Assembly: GCA_963737545.1 (NCBI GenBank)
Contig: CAVTTH010000003.1
Location: forward strand, 1-64,000
DNA length: 64,000 nt
Reading direction: 5' to 3'
Source of the DNA: CAVTTH01 sp963737545
GTDB lineage: Bacteria; Verrucomicrobiota; Verrucomicrobiia; Chthoniobacterales; UBA10450
Shown: one piece after another, positions 9,344 through 17,367 of the stretch
How the letters are laid out: every line of letters starts with the position of its first letter
Numbering within the stretch: position 1 is the first letter of the stretch
Notes under the pieces: model-generated
Seen by the model: the letters and a program-made list of their open reading frames with translations, nothing else
What the model was told of the DNA's origin: nothing
The model's database searches: none
Made by a program: the position numbers and the translations under genes

Positions 9344-10939
9344 ATGAATGTTCCCAGAATCCTAATCGCTGATTCCATTTCTCAACGCGGGCTCGGCGAA
9401 TTGTCACGTGATCATTCACTTGAAGTCATCGTCCGGACCGGACTATCCGAAGCAGAGCTTGTTGCGATCATTCCGGAATTCAGCGGGATCGTTGTCCGAA
9501 GCCAGACGAAAATCACGGCGCCCATCATTTCGGCCGCTTCGAAGTTGCGTGTGATTGGGCGCGCGGGCGTCGGCGTTGACAATGTGGATGTCGAGGCTGC
9601 AACCCGTCGCGGGGTGATCGTGATGAACGCGCCGGGTGGCAACACCGTTTCCACCGCAGAACACGCTTTTTCCCTTCTGCTTTGCGTCGCGCGCAAGATT
9701 CCACAAGCCGATGCAACCGTGCGTGCCGGAAGCTGGGAGCGGAAGAATTTCGAGGGCGTTGAGCTCTACAACAAGACGCTCGGAATTATCGGCATGGGCC
9801 GAATCGGCAGCGAACTGAGCCGGCGTGCGATCGCATTCGGAATGCGCGTGGTCGCCTATGATCCATTCCTCTCCGCCACGCGCGCGCGCACATTGCAGGT
9901 CGAGCTCGTCGAAGATCTCGACGAACTGCTCGCCATCGCAGATTTCATCACCCTGCACACGCCACTTACCCCGGACACACAGCATCTGCTCGATGCAGCC
10001 CGGCTCGCGAAAACGAAGCGCGGAGTGCGAATCATCAATTGCGCCCGCGGCGGTCTGATCGATGAGGCGGCGTTGGCCGATGCTTTGCGGACCGGTCACG
10101 TCGCGGCCGCGGCACTCGACGTCTTTGAAACAGAGCCTCTGCCGGCTGACTCACCTTTGCGCGCTCTGACAAATATTGTCCTGACTCCGCACCTCGGAGC
10201 GTCCACCGCCGAGGCGCAGGAAAGCGTCGGAATCGAAATCGCACAGGCCATCCGGGCGGCATTGCTCGAAGGAACAATTCGCAACGCCGTCAACATGCCG
10301 AATCTCGATGCCAAAACGTTGGCCATCGTCGGACCGCATCTGCGCTTCGGAGAAAAGCTCGGACGCTTTCTCTCGCAAGTCGCGCCCACACACATCGAGC
10401 GGCTGAACATCAATTACAGCGGAAAAGTGAACGAAGTAGATACGACCGCGATCACACGCGCTGTACTCAAGGGCTTCTTGCAGAAGGCCGGCGGAACCGA
10501 GGTGAACGAAGTGAACGCGCCCGCGTTTGCCGAAAGTCTCGGCCTCAAGATTACCGAGACGCGTCTCAGCGCTGCCGGCGATTACACCGATCTCCTCGAA
10601 CTTTCCGCCGCGGCGGTCGATGGCCACTCAGTATCCGTGGCCGGCGCGTTTTTTGGCGCGACCCCGCGCATCGTCAGCATAAACAGCCGGCCCGTGGAAG
10701 CGCGGCCGCGTGGCGTCATTCTCATTCTCGAAAACACGGACCGTCCCGGAATGGTCGGTCGGATCGGGACTTTGCTCGGCGATCACGGTGTCAACATCGC
10801 GACCATGTCTCTTAGTCGAAACCAGGCAGGAGGAACCGCTCTCACGGTGCTAAACCTCGATACCACACCCGACGACGCGCTGCTCGCGGAGATTCGCGCG
10901 AACGAAGACATCAAGTCAGCGCAGGTCATCGAGCTTTAG
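9344..10939 (+). CDS. serA: D-3-phosphoglycerate dehydrogenase, long ACT-domain form
   Basis: I choose the ATG at 9344 (MNVPRILIADSISQRG) over an upstream in-frame start because the family begins there. The 531 residues cover the NAD-dependent 2-hydroxyacid dehydrogenase fold (nucleotide motif GIIGMGRIGSELSRRA followed by D in VVAYDPF; catalytic Arg in NCARGGLIDE; catalytic His in PHLGASTAEA), an intervening allosteric substrate-binding domain, and a C-terminal ACT domain (ILILENTDRPGMVGRIG). The enzyme makes 3-phosphohydroxypyruvate, the first step of serine synthesis. The ACT domain suggests feedback by serine. Confidence 0.96.
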   Translation: MNVPRILIADSISQRGLGELSRDHSLEVIVRTGLSEAELVAIIPEFSGIVVRSQTKITAPIISAASKLRVIGRAGVGVDNVDVEAATRRGVIVMNAPGGNTVSTAEHAFSLLLCVARKIPQADATVRAGSWERKNFEGVELYNKTLGIIGMGRIGSELSRRAIAFGMRVVAYDPFLSATRARTLQVELVEDLDELLAIADFITLHTPLTPDTQHLLDAARLAKTKRGVRIINCARGGLIDEAALADALRTGHVAAAALDVFETEPLPADSPLRALTNIVLTPHLGASTAEAQESVGIEIAQAIRAALLEGTIRNAVNMPNLDAKTLAIVGPHLRFGEKLGRFLSQVAPTHIERLNINYSGKVNEVDTTAITRAVLKGFLQKAGGTEVNEVNAPAFAESLGLKITETRLSAAGDYTDLLELSAAAVDGHSVSVAGAFFGATPRIVSINSRPVEARPRGVILILENTDRPGMVGRIGTLLGDHGVNIATMSLSRNQAGGTALTVLNLDTTPDDALLAEIRANEDIKSAQVIEL

Positions 10940-11021
10940 TCGTATTAGCTCTCACCGTGGCGGGCGGATTCACACATTTTGATCTCGCCACGCCGTCCTG
11001 ATTTAGCTTAAAGAGAGCTCC

Positions 11022-11270
11022 ATGGGAGCAATCATCACCACAATCTTTATCGGTCTAATCGTTGGCGTCATTGCCAAACTCCTCATGCCCGGACGCGATC
11101 CGGGCGGTTTCATTATCACGATTCTGCTCGGTATCGCCGGCAGTTTTGTCGGCACATGGATCGGTCGCCTCTTCGCGGGCGAAAACTACCTGGCCGGCTG
11201 GATCATGTCAGTAGTCGGCGCAATGATCTTGCTGTTGCTGTATCGGCTTATTGCCGGTCGAAAGTCATAG
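11022..11270 (+). CDS. GlsB/YeaQ/YmgE family stress-response membrane protein
   Basis: The protein has 82 residues with three hydrophobic helices. Its sequence, with LIVGVIAKLLMPGRDPGG and a Gly-rich second helix, is typical of the transglycosylase-associated (GlsB/YeaQ/YmgE) family, which is found in the inner membrane and induced by stress in several bacteria. The biochemical role is unknown. An AG-rich stretch (AAAGAGAG) lies about 6 bases before the ATG. It stands alone 82 bases after serA, followed by a palindromic repeat. Confidence 0.88.
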   Translation: MGAIITTIFIGLIVGVIAKLLMPGRDPGGFIITILLGIAGSFVGTWIGRLFAGENYLAGWIMSVVGAMILLLLYRLIAGRKS

Positions 11271-11283
11271 CGACAATTCTCCG

Positions 11284-11360
11284 GTAGCCGCGTCCCTGTG
11301 GGACGCGAGTGCCATCCTCTCAAACATTCAATGCGCGCGTCCCATCAGGGACGCGGCTAC
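11284..11360. repeat. REP-like inverted repeat pair
   Basis: Two near-identical arms of about 24 bases, beginning GTAGCCGCGTCCCTG at 11284-11307 and ending CAGGGACGCGGCTAC at 11336-11360, face each other across a 28-base spacer. Each arm is itself partly palindromic (GCGTCCC...GGGACGC). This looks like an intergenic REP/BIME-type element. It sits between the GlsB-like gene and the EamA gene. Confidence 0.85.
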
Positions 11361-11396
11361 AGTTGCGCGCGAACAGTTTCGATGCACTCGTCATCG

Positions 11397-12355
11397 ATGC
11401 AGGGGCCACGCAAACTTGCCATCATTCTCGCCTTTGCATCGGTCTATCTGATTTGGGGATCGACTTACCTCGGAATCCTTTTCGCCATCCAATCAATTCC
11501 GCCGCTGCTAATGGCGGGCATGCGATTTCTCCTCGCTGGCATCATCTTGTATACTGGGGCGCGCCTTAGCGGGGCGCAAAGGTCGTCACGAACAGAATGG
11601 CGAACGGCCTTGATTGTCGGCGCATGTCTGCTGCTCGTCGGCAATGGCGGCGTCACGCTCTCAGAACAATATATCCCCTCCGGACTCGCCGCGCTTCTTG
11701 TCGCCACCGTTCCGATTTACATCGCGCTGTTGAGCTGGCTTTTTGGAATGTCCGACCGGCCTGGCGCGATAACCTGGGCCGGACTGGCGGGCGGCTTCAT
11801 CGGAGTCGGTGTGCTGATCGGTCCTGCGTTGCGCTTCTCGGCAACAGGTGAATCACCGCGCGCCTGGATCGGAATGACTATTCTACTTTGCTCGTCGCTG
11901 ATCTGGTCGGCGGGTTCGCTCTATTCGCGCACGGCCAGGAATTCTCCTCGCCATTTCTCGCGGCTGGTCAGCAGATGCTTTGCGGCGGCACGCTCCTGCT
12001 CATCGCGGGAATCGCGACCGGCGAGTTGCGCCACTTCGATCCGCGACAGATCACCGCACAATCGCTCGGAGCGTTCGTTTATCTGGTGTTGATCGGCGGG
12101 ATTATTGGCTATGTCTCGTATGCCTGGCTGCTGCGCCACTGCGAACCGGCCAAGGTGGCGACCTACGCCTATGTGAATCCAATCGTGGCCGTCTTTCTCG
12201 GCGCAGTGTTCGCCGGGGAAACACTCACACTGCGCACAGCAGTCGGCGCGGGATTGATTATCGGCTCGGTCGCGGTTGTAATCATGGCGCAACAAATGAA
12301 AACGAAAACTTCCGCCATCCCTGCCGTCATCGAACCAGTCAACTGCGCCCGATGA
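11397..12355 (+). pseudogene. EamA/DMT-family transporter, one frameshift near 11938
   Basis: The first part (11397 onward, MQGPRKLAIILAFASVYLIWGSTYLGI...) is a drug/metabolite transporter of the RhaT/EamA type with five membrane helices. It reads to LIWSAGSLYSRTA and then loses similarity. From about 11940 the sequence continues in the frame one base earlier (EFSSPFLAAGQQMLCGGTLLLIAG...YAYVNPIVAVFLGAVFAGE), which is the second EamA repeat. Together they make one normal ~320-residue, ten-helix exporter. The break lies at about 11936-11942 and needs a single base, so a sequencing error is as likely as decay. The stop overlaps the next start as ATGA. Confidence 0.85.
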
Positions 12356-13527
12356 AGCATCCATCTGAAGGAGCGAAAGATCGGCAGGAGACAATCGAGG
12401 TCGTCATGCGCAATTGGCGCGCCGAAGTAGAAACGGCCCAGGCGTATCGCGATCTGGCCGAACGCGAGAAAAATGAAAAGCGCAAAGGCATCCTCATCCG
12501 CATGGCGGAAGCGGAAGAACGCCACGCTCAACGTTGGGAGACGAAACTGCACGATCTTGGCGCGGAAACGCCGGTTCTGAAAAACACATTGGCGCGCCGA
12601 CTCAACCGTTGGTGGAACAAGGTTGCTGGCGCCGACATCGCGATTCGGCGGATGGAAGCGGCCGAAGAAAAACACGAAGCGGAATTCCGCGATCAGCGCG
12701 ATCGCGCGCTGGCCGGGGAGGAAGATGTGCGCGATTTCCTGCGCGAAAGCGCGATCGAAGAAAAGGCGCACGCACGTGCACTGAGTGCGATGGCTCCGCC
12801 GGTGGGTCCGCGGACCGCGCTCGACACCATCTTGAAACGCGAGCGCTGGCATGGTCGCGGCGGGAGTTGGGTGGCCGATGCGATTTACGGCGCGAATGAT
12901 GGACTCGGCGCTGTCTTCGGAATCGTCTCCGGCGTTGCCGGCGCCACAAACAATCAGCAGCATTACGTCCTCGTTTCCGGTCTCGCCGGAATGCTGGCAT
13001 CGACGCTTTCGATGGGCGCGGGCGCATATCTCGCCGCGAAAAGCGAGGCCGAGGTTTACGAAGCGGAAATTTCGCGCGAGCGCGCGGAAGTGGAAGAAAA
13101 TCCGGAAGAAGAAATCGAAGAGATGTCTCTCTTTTATCAACTGCAAGGATTCGGGGTCGAGGAATCAGAAAAGATGGCCAGACGTCTGGCCGAGCAACCG
13201 GAGCAATTCGTGCAGGCGATGGCTCAGAGCGAACTCGGATTGTCCGAGCATCGTTTCCCGAACCCGTGGACGTCGGCGACTTCAGCAGCCGTCTCGACCG
13301 CAATCGGCGCTTTCGTTCCCATCATTCCGTTCTTCTTCATGGGCGGCTTGTCCGCGGTGATTGCTTCTTTCGGCATCAGTCTGATCGCGCACTTCATCGT
13401 CGGGGCGGTGAAATCGCTCATCACGATCCGCTCCTGGTGGATGTCGGGTCTGGAAATGACTTGGATCGGCGTGATCGTCGCCGTGGTAACGTACACGCTC
13501 GGTCTCGCCTTCGGTGCGCTCGGCTGA
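12352..13527 (+). CDS. Ferritin-like domain fused to VIT1/CCC1 transporter (MbfA type)
   Basis: The 391-residue protein starts at the ATG that overlaps the EamA stop (ATGA). Residues 10-145 form a ferritin-like/rubrerythrin helical bundle with ExxH-type di-iron motifs (EAEERHAQRWE and IEEKAHARAL). Residues 165-391 are a VIT1/CCC1 iron/manganese transporter with about five membrane helices (DAIYGANDGLGAVFGIVSGVAGA). This architecture is that of MbfA in alphaproteobacteria, which exports iron and protects from peroxide. Direction of transport here is inferred by family. Coupling with an EamA exporter is unusual and may only reflect gene packing. Confidence 0.9.
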   Translation: MKHPSEGAKDRQETIEVVMRNWRAEVETAQAYRDLAEREKNEKRKGILIRMAEAEERHAQRWETKLHDLGAETPVLKNTLARRLNRWWNKVAGADIAIRRMEAAEEKHEAEFRDQRDRALAGEEDVRDFLRESAIEEKAHARALSAMAPPVGPRTALDTILKRERWHGRGGSWVADAIYGANDGLGAVFGIVSGVAGATNNQQHYVLVSGLAGMLASTLSMGAGAYLAAKSEAEVYEAEISRERAEVEENPEEEIEEMSLFYQLQGFGVEESEKMARRLAEQPEQFVQAMAQSELGLSEHRFPNPWTSATSAAVSTAIGAFVPIIPFFFMGGLSAVIASFGISLIAHFIVGAVKSLITIRSWWMSGLEMTWIGVIVAVVTYTLGLAFGALG

Positions 13528-13589
13528 TTTTGTTTCGCGCCCTGGCTACGGCCCAACGGTCCGCTCTCCACTACATTGCGAGCGAAGAC

Positions 13590-13605
13590 TGGAGGTAAGG
13601 GGATT
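13590..13605. repeat. Direct repeat of the tRNA-Ala 3' end (att-like)
   Basis: TGGAGGTAAGGGGATT at 13590-13605 is an exact copy of 13739-13754, the last 16 bases of the tRNA-Ala gene as read on this strand. The copies are 149 bases apart. Integrases of the tyrosine family often use tRNA 3' ends, leaving such a direct repeat. No integrase is seen, and the DNA between the copies holds no supported gene. Confidence 0.75.
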
Positions 13606-13738
13606 GGATTGCTGCGCGACGCCTCTGGCAAATGATCCCGCAGTAGCGGGATTGAAACCCTGCGCCATCGCGCCCCACCAGTCGAACTGCGTTCTCATCC
13701 ACCTGAAGGGCATTGTGAATTTTCGCAAAGCGAAATTG

Positions 13739-13811
13739 TGGAGGTAAGGGGATTCGAACCCCTGACCTTCTCATTGCGAACGAGACGCTCTACCAACTGA
13801 GCTATACCCCC
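13739..13811 (-). tRNA. tRNA-Ala (anticodon CGC)
   Basis: Read on the minus strand the 73-base gene folds as a full cloverleaf: acceptor GGGGGTA/TACCTCC, D arm GCTC/GAGC, anticodon stem TCTCG/TGAGA with loop TTCGCAA, T arm AGGGG/CCCCT with loop TTCGAAT, discriminator A73. The anticodon 34-36 is CGC, reading GCG. The acceptor has the G3:U70 wobble pair that is the identity element for alanyl-tRNA synthetase. CCA is not encoded. Confidence 0.96.
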
Positions 13812-14159
13812 CAACTACCTATGAAAGTCGGCTTCAAACAATTAGCCGAAAATTCTCTTTGCACATCGATTTTTTTACACTGTCGGTAGTGGAGAAAAAC
13901 TAAATCGACGATCGCGCAGTCTTGATGCGCGCCAAGCCCGGTTCTCACGAGTAGTTCTGCCAAGTCCCGACCGTCTGCCGTGCATCAGTAGTCCCTGATT
14001 TGATTGCATTCTGGTGATTGATCGCCACGTTCTAGTGGAGCGATACCGTTGGTCGGTGAAGAAATCTGCATCTTCACAAATTTTGAAGCTGGCATCGACT
14101 CAAATTCTGATAACAATCCTTGTGCTGAGTAAATCCAAATCGCCCCTTCGCCTTTCAGT
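13812..14159. other. Gene-free stretch between tRNA-Ala and the accessory cassette
   Basis: I see no supported gene in these 348 bases. A short minus frame over 13985-14266 overlaps the next real gene and has no recognisable sequence. The DNA is visibly richer in A+T than the flanking core genes. A promoter for the + strand cassette is expected here but no clear -35/-10 pair stands out. Confidence 0.5.
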
Positions 14160-14936
14160 ATGTCAGTAGCGAAACTCGGGATTACAAAAACGGATCGGTT
14201 TCCACATTTATCACGCGCACCAATTACTGAGGCGGTGTTAGAGGTCAGAACGCGCGCGGAAGCCACTTGGGAAGAATCTCAGATTCGAGCGGTGTTGGCG
14301 AGGAGGTTGTCGGATTACCCTCAGATCTTTGATCGCCACCAAATACAACAACAAGTCCAGTTACATGCCGATAAAGCGGAGCAGGTGGTGAAGGACCTTG
14401 GCTGGAGCGGACTGGAATTCCGAACCGCAAATGGAAAACAAATCGTGCGGTTTGACCGGAATGCCTTTTCGTTTAGCCGACTGCGCCCTTACCAAAGGTG
14501 GGAAAAATTTGAATATGAGGCGCTTCGACTTTGGGCTATCCACGTATCAATCGCGGAGCCTTCTGAAGTGCAGCGAACAGGGCTACGATTCATCAATAAA
14601 ATCCAATTGCCCACAGGAAGAATCGATATTGAAGATTACTTAATCGGAGGTCCGCATCAACCCGCAGATTTACCTCTGAATAGCAATGGTTTCTTCCATC
14701 ACGATATGGTCGCTGTTCCTGGCAGCGAGTTTAACGGCAACGTGATTCGCACAATCCAAGCCCCCGAAAGTCAGCAGGTCGGACCCACTCTGATCTTGGA
14801 TATCGACATTTTCACTATCCAGGCGGCGGAGTCCAGCGAGCAGATACTAAGACAACGGTTAACCGACATGCGGTACTTGAAAAACAAGATTTTCTTTGGC
14901 ACCATTACGCGGCGGACTAAGGATCTGCTCGTATGA
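14160..14936 (+). CDS. TIGR04255 family protein
   Basis: The 258-residue protein shows the pattern of the sporadically distributed TIGR04255 family: LSRAPITEAVLEVRTRA near the N-terminus (usual P-I-x-E-x motif), YPQIFDRHQ, a central FSRLRPYQRWEKFEYEALRLW block, then VQRTGLRFINKIQLPTG, and an acidic-aromatic C-terminal part. Molecular function is unknown; family members occur in accessory regions, often in small operons. The ATG at 14160 is used; its ribosome site is weak. The stop overlaps the next start as ATGA (14933-14936), so the two genes are translationally coupled. Base composition is more A+T-rich than in neighbouring genes, which fits recent transfer next to the tRNA. Confidence 0.82.
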   Translation: MSVAKLGITKTDRFPHLSRAPITEAVLEVRTRAEATWEESQIRAVLARRLSDYPQIFDRHQIQQQVQLHADKAEQVVKDLGWSGLEFRTANGKQIVRFDRNAFSFSRLRPYQRWEKFEYEALRLWAIHVSIAEPSEVQRTGLRFINKIQLPTGRIDIEDYLIGGPHQPADLPLNSNGFFHHDMVAVPGSEFNGNVIRTIQAPESQQVGPTLILDIDIFTIQAAESSEQILRQRLTDMRYLKNKIFFGTITRRTKDLLV

Positions 14937-15430
14937 TCGTTGAATTTGCCATTTCGACTGCGTTATCCACGTCGACGCTAACCGCAGGTTCTAGCAAAAC
15001 GGCGACGTTTGTGGAATGCAAGCGACGCGCGAGCAGAGAGCATGTTGAGAAGTCGCATACTTTTGGTTCGAAATTAGAGAAAGCTAGGCAGGAACTCTAT
15101 CAGCTTAGCGCCGATTGCTCAGAGCCAAATTGGGATGGTTACGGTGCACAACCGGTTAGTGAGGCCGCCTATCGGAATGCTTTCAGGTTTCTTGAGAACT
15201 TGCCCCTTGGGGCGGAGGTGCCATCGCCCGGGGTGGATCCCGATGGTGAATTGACCTTCGAATGGTATCGTGGACCTCGGCGTACTCTATCAATCAGTGT
15301 GAGCGAAGAAGGAAATTTGAACTACGCCGCGCTGATCGGTTCCAGTAAAGCATACGGAAAAGAGGCATTTCTCGGCGATGTTCCGAGGGTGATAGCAGAA
15401 CTCATATCCAGGATAGACGCCGGCGCATAG
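14933..15430 (+). CDS. Hypothetical protein, second gene of the TIGR04255 cassette
   Basis: I do not recognise a named family for this 165-residue protein. The first ~35 residues are Ser/Thr-rich and variable. The core has an NWDGYGAQPVSEAAYRNA motif (residues ~63-80), a DPDGELTFEWYRGPRRTLSIS strand-rich part, and NYAALIGSSKAYGKEAFLGDVP before an isoleucine-rich C-terminal helix. Similar NWDGxGAxP proteins are, from memory, frequent partners of TIGR04255 genes. It has no membrane segment or known catalytic motif. The start overlaps the TIGR04255 stop. Confidence 0.72.
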   Translation: MIVEFAISTALSTSTLTAGSSKTATFVECKRRASREHVEKSHTFGSKLEKARQELYQLSADCSEPNWDGYGAQPVSEAAYRNAFRFLENLPLGAEVPSPGVDPDGELTFEWYRGPRRTLSISVSEEGNLNYAALIGSSKAYGKEAFLGDVPRVIAELISRIDAGA

Positions 15431-15469
15431 TCCACGCGGCTTGAGTATTTCAAAGGGGAGCAAAGCTCT

Positions 15470-15850
15470 GTGGCATCGATCCCCTTGAAAGAACTTTTGG
15501 CAAGGTTCATCCTGCACCAAGGCTATCTCCGAAATGACAAGACAGTCCGTCCAGAAGCGTTCATGCCTTATCCATATCTCGACCTTTCCGTGACTCGCCA
15601 CGGAGATTTGAACGAGCATCAGCTTTGGCAAATAGGTAAGGCGATCGCGGATTCAATACCGAAGCGACTATATGCGCGCGCCGATGTTGCCGCTGTTGTT
15701 TTTGGCGAGCAAAAGCTTCGTGTTTTGCCAGCCCCTACCCCAGAAAATCCTAACCACTTGAATGTTGATGGGTGGCCAAGCAATAAATTCGCCCAAAAGA
15801 GTATCGCGCAGGAAATTGCCGCTAGAATCACAAACACAGTGATTTTTTGA
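15470..15850 (+). CDS. Hypothetical protein, third gene of the TIGR04255 cassette
   Basis: This 126-residue protein starts with GTG 39 bases after the previous gene and seems to complete a three-gene operon. Conserved-looking parts are LDLSVTRHGDLNEHQLWQIG, KRLYARADVAA and PENPNHLNVDGWPSNKFAQK. I recall the RADxx...NPNHxxxxGWPxxKxxQ pattern from short hypothetical proteins of accessory islands, but no function is known to me. It is predicted soluble. It may bind or modify something with its partners, but nothing in the sequence shows what. Confidence 0.7.
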   Translation: MASIPLKELLARFILHQGYLRNDKTVRPEAFMPYPYLDLSVTRHGDLNEHQLWQIGKAIADSIPKRLYARADVAAVVFGEQKLRVLPAPTPENPNHLNVDGWPSNKFAQKSIAQEIAARITNTVIF

Positions 15851-15981
15851 TCGCTGCTCATGGTTATCCCGGAAATCGCCATTGCCATTTCTGATTCAAT
15901 TCACTAAAACGCTGAAGAAAAGTGCGCCCAGCCCGTCAATCACTCGGGTCCGTGGCGACCCAATTGAATCAACCCCGAACT

Positions 15982-16458
15982 ATGAAAACCAAATCCAAAT
16001 TCATCAGCGTCACGTGCATCGCGGCTCTCGCTCTCTGCGTTCCAGTCTCCGGCTGGGCCAAAGAAAAGAAGTCCGCTTCGCCGGCGCCAGCTGCCTCGGC
16101 ATCACCCGCCGCCAGTGCAGCGGCTTCACCGGCCGCAAAAGCGCCCAGAGCAATTCCATTCCACGGAAAAATCTCGGCGGTCGACCGAACCGCCAAAACG
16201 TTCAGCATTGCTGGCAAAGAGAAAACGCGCGTCTTCAAAATCATGGAGGGCACCGTCATCACCAAGGATGGGAACCCGGCGACGATGGCAGATGTAGTCG
16301 AGAACGAGGACGTCCGCGGTTCCTATTGGAAACGTGCGGACGGTTCGCTCGAAACCAAGACCGTGAAACTCGGCCAGAAAACCGAAGCTGAAACGAAGAA
16401 GTCGAAGAAAAAGAAGGAGTCTGAATCAGCGATCGCGTCTCCTTCGCCGAAACCTTAA
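15982..16458 (+). CDS. Secreted Ala/Pro/Ser-rich protein with DUF5666-like beta domain
   Basis: The likely start is the ATG at 15982 (MKTKSKFISVTCIAALALC), which gives a Sec signal peptide with cleavage near VSGWA|KEK. After a low-complexity linker (SASPAPAASASP...) comes a ~70-residue beta-rich domain (PFHGKISAVDRTAKTFSIAGKEKTRVFKI...), similar to DUF5666-type OB-like domains of secreted proteins. The tail is Lys/Ser-rich. The total is 158 residues. It is probably periplasmic or cell-surface; function is unknown. A strong hairpin terminator follows 19 bases after the stop. Confidence 0.75.
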   Translation: MKTKSKFISVTCIAALALCVPVSGWAKEKKSASPAPAASASPAASAAASPAAKAPRAIPFHGKISAVDRTAKTFSIAGKEKTRVFKIMEGTVITKDGNPATMADVVENEDVRGSYWKRADGSLETKTVKLGQKTEAETKKSKKKKESESAIASPSPKP

Positions 16459-16477
16459 GCGAAAACGATTTCTCACC

Positions 16478-16515
16478 AGACCTGCGATGGCACTCTGCCG
16501 TCGCAGGTCTTTTTT
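16478..16515 (+). terminator. Rho-independent terminator
   Basis: AGACCTGCGA at 16478-16487 pairs with TCGCAGGTCT at 16501-16510 around a 13-base loop and runs into TTTTTT. It lies just after the secreted-protein gene on the + strand. Confidence 0.9.
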
Positions 16516-16593
16516 GTCCGTGGCCACCTCCGCCCACATAACCCCCCTTCCCGACCATCGTTTACGCGATGAATCGAACGGCGTTCGACGCGC

Positions 16594-17367
16594 TTAAGGC
16601 GGAGAATGCCGCTCGATAAATTCCGTGGCCAGTGCGCGATAAGCCCGCGCTCCCGCGCCGCTCGGATCATGTTCGAAAATGGATTTTCCGAAACTGGGCG
16701 CTTCACTCAGCCGCACTGTGCGCGGAATGACAGTACTGTAGATTCGGTCGGCAAAATGTTCCCGCACTTCCGCCACCACTTGCTCGCTGAGATTCGTTCG
16801 GCCATCAAACATCGTCATGACGATGCCGCCAAGTTCGAGGGTATCGTTCGCTCCGGAATCGCGGACGCGTTCAACTACGCGCACGATTTTCACGAGCCCT
16901 TCCAGCGCAAAGTATTCGCATTGAATCGGCGCGAGCACTTCGTCGGCGGCGGCCAGCGCATTAGTCATGAGAACACCTAACGAGGGCGGGCAATCGAGAA
17001 AGACAAAATCAAAAGTGTGATCGGCGCGCAACGGCGCGAGGGCCTGCCGCAGCCGCATCAGATGGTCGGGCATCCGCGCGATCTCAACTTCCGCGCCGGA
17101 TAAATCCAGATCCGCCGGGACGAGAAACACACCCTCGGCTCGGGTGGGAAAGATTTTTTCAATGATGGAAGCGCCACCGAGAAGTGGATCATAGAGGCTT
17201 TCGCCCTCGATTCCTTGCAATCCAAAAGAGCTGGTGGCGTTTCCCTGCGGATCCAGATCGATCAGCAGGACGCGGCGACGCTGTTCGGCAAGAGCGACGC
17301 TGAGGTTGACGGCCGTTGTGGTCTTGCCCACGCCACCTTTTTGATTGGCAATCGCAACGATCTTCAT
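16594..17367 (-). CDS. parA: ParA/Soj chromosome-partition ATPase (internal ATG of the long frame)
   Basis: From the ATG at 17365-17367 the last 257 codons encode a full-length ParA of the MinD/ParA superfamily. It has the deviant Walker A KGGVGKTTTAVN at residues ~9-20, Walker A' with LLIDLDPQGNATSSFG, Walker B FVFLDCPPSLG, and the C-terminal PRTVRLSEAPSFGKSI typical of Soj. The N-terminus MKIVAIANQ is the usual start, so separate translation from this ATG is plausible, though no clear Shine-Dalgarno sequence precedes it. ParA binds DNA with ATP and moves ParB-parS complexes. No parB follows within the window; a + strand terminated gene lies downstream. Confidence 0.9.
   Translation of the reverse strand: MKIVAIANQKGGVGKTTTAVNLSVALAEQRRRVLLIDLDPQGNATSSFGLQGIEGESLYDPLLGGASIIEKIFPTRAEGVFLVPADLDLSGAEVEIARMPDHLMRLRQALAPLRADHTFDFVFLDCPPSLGVLMTNALAAADEVLAPIQCEYFALEGLVKIVRVVERVRDSGANDTLELGGIVMTMFDGRTNLSEQVVAEVREHFADRIYSTVIPRTVRLSEAPSFGKSIFEHDPSGAGARAYRALATEFIERHSPP

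Noticed and set aside
11298..11396. An upstream start for the EamA gene at 11298
   Set aside because: It would translate the inverted repeat; the family begins near the ATG at 11397.
12169..13146. A 325-codon minus-strand frame across the MbfA-type gene
   Set aside because: It mirrors the real gene in GC-rich DNA, with Phe/Arg-rich composition and no family likeness.
13606..13738. A second, broken tRNA between the two TGGAGGTAAGGGGATT copies
   Set aside because: Only the 3' end is duplicated; no anticodon or D arm can be found in this stretch.
13985..14266. A 93-codon minus-strand gene before the TIGR04255 cassette
   Set aside because: It overlaps the TIGR04255 start by about 100 bases, lacks a ribosome site and has no recognisable sequence.
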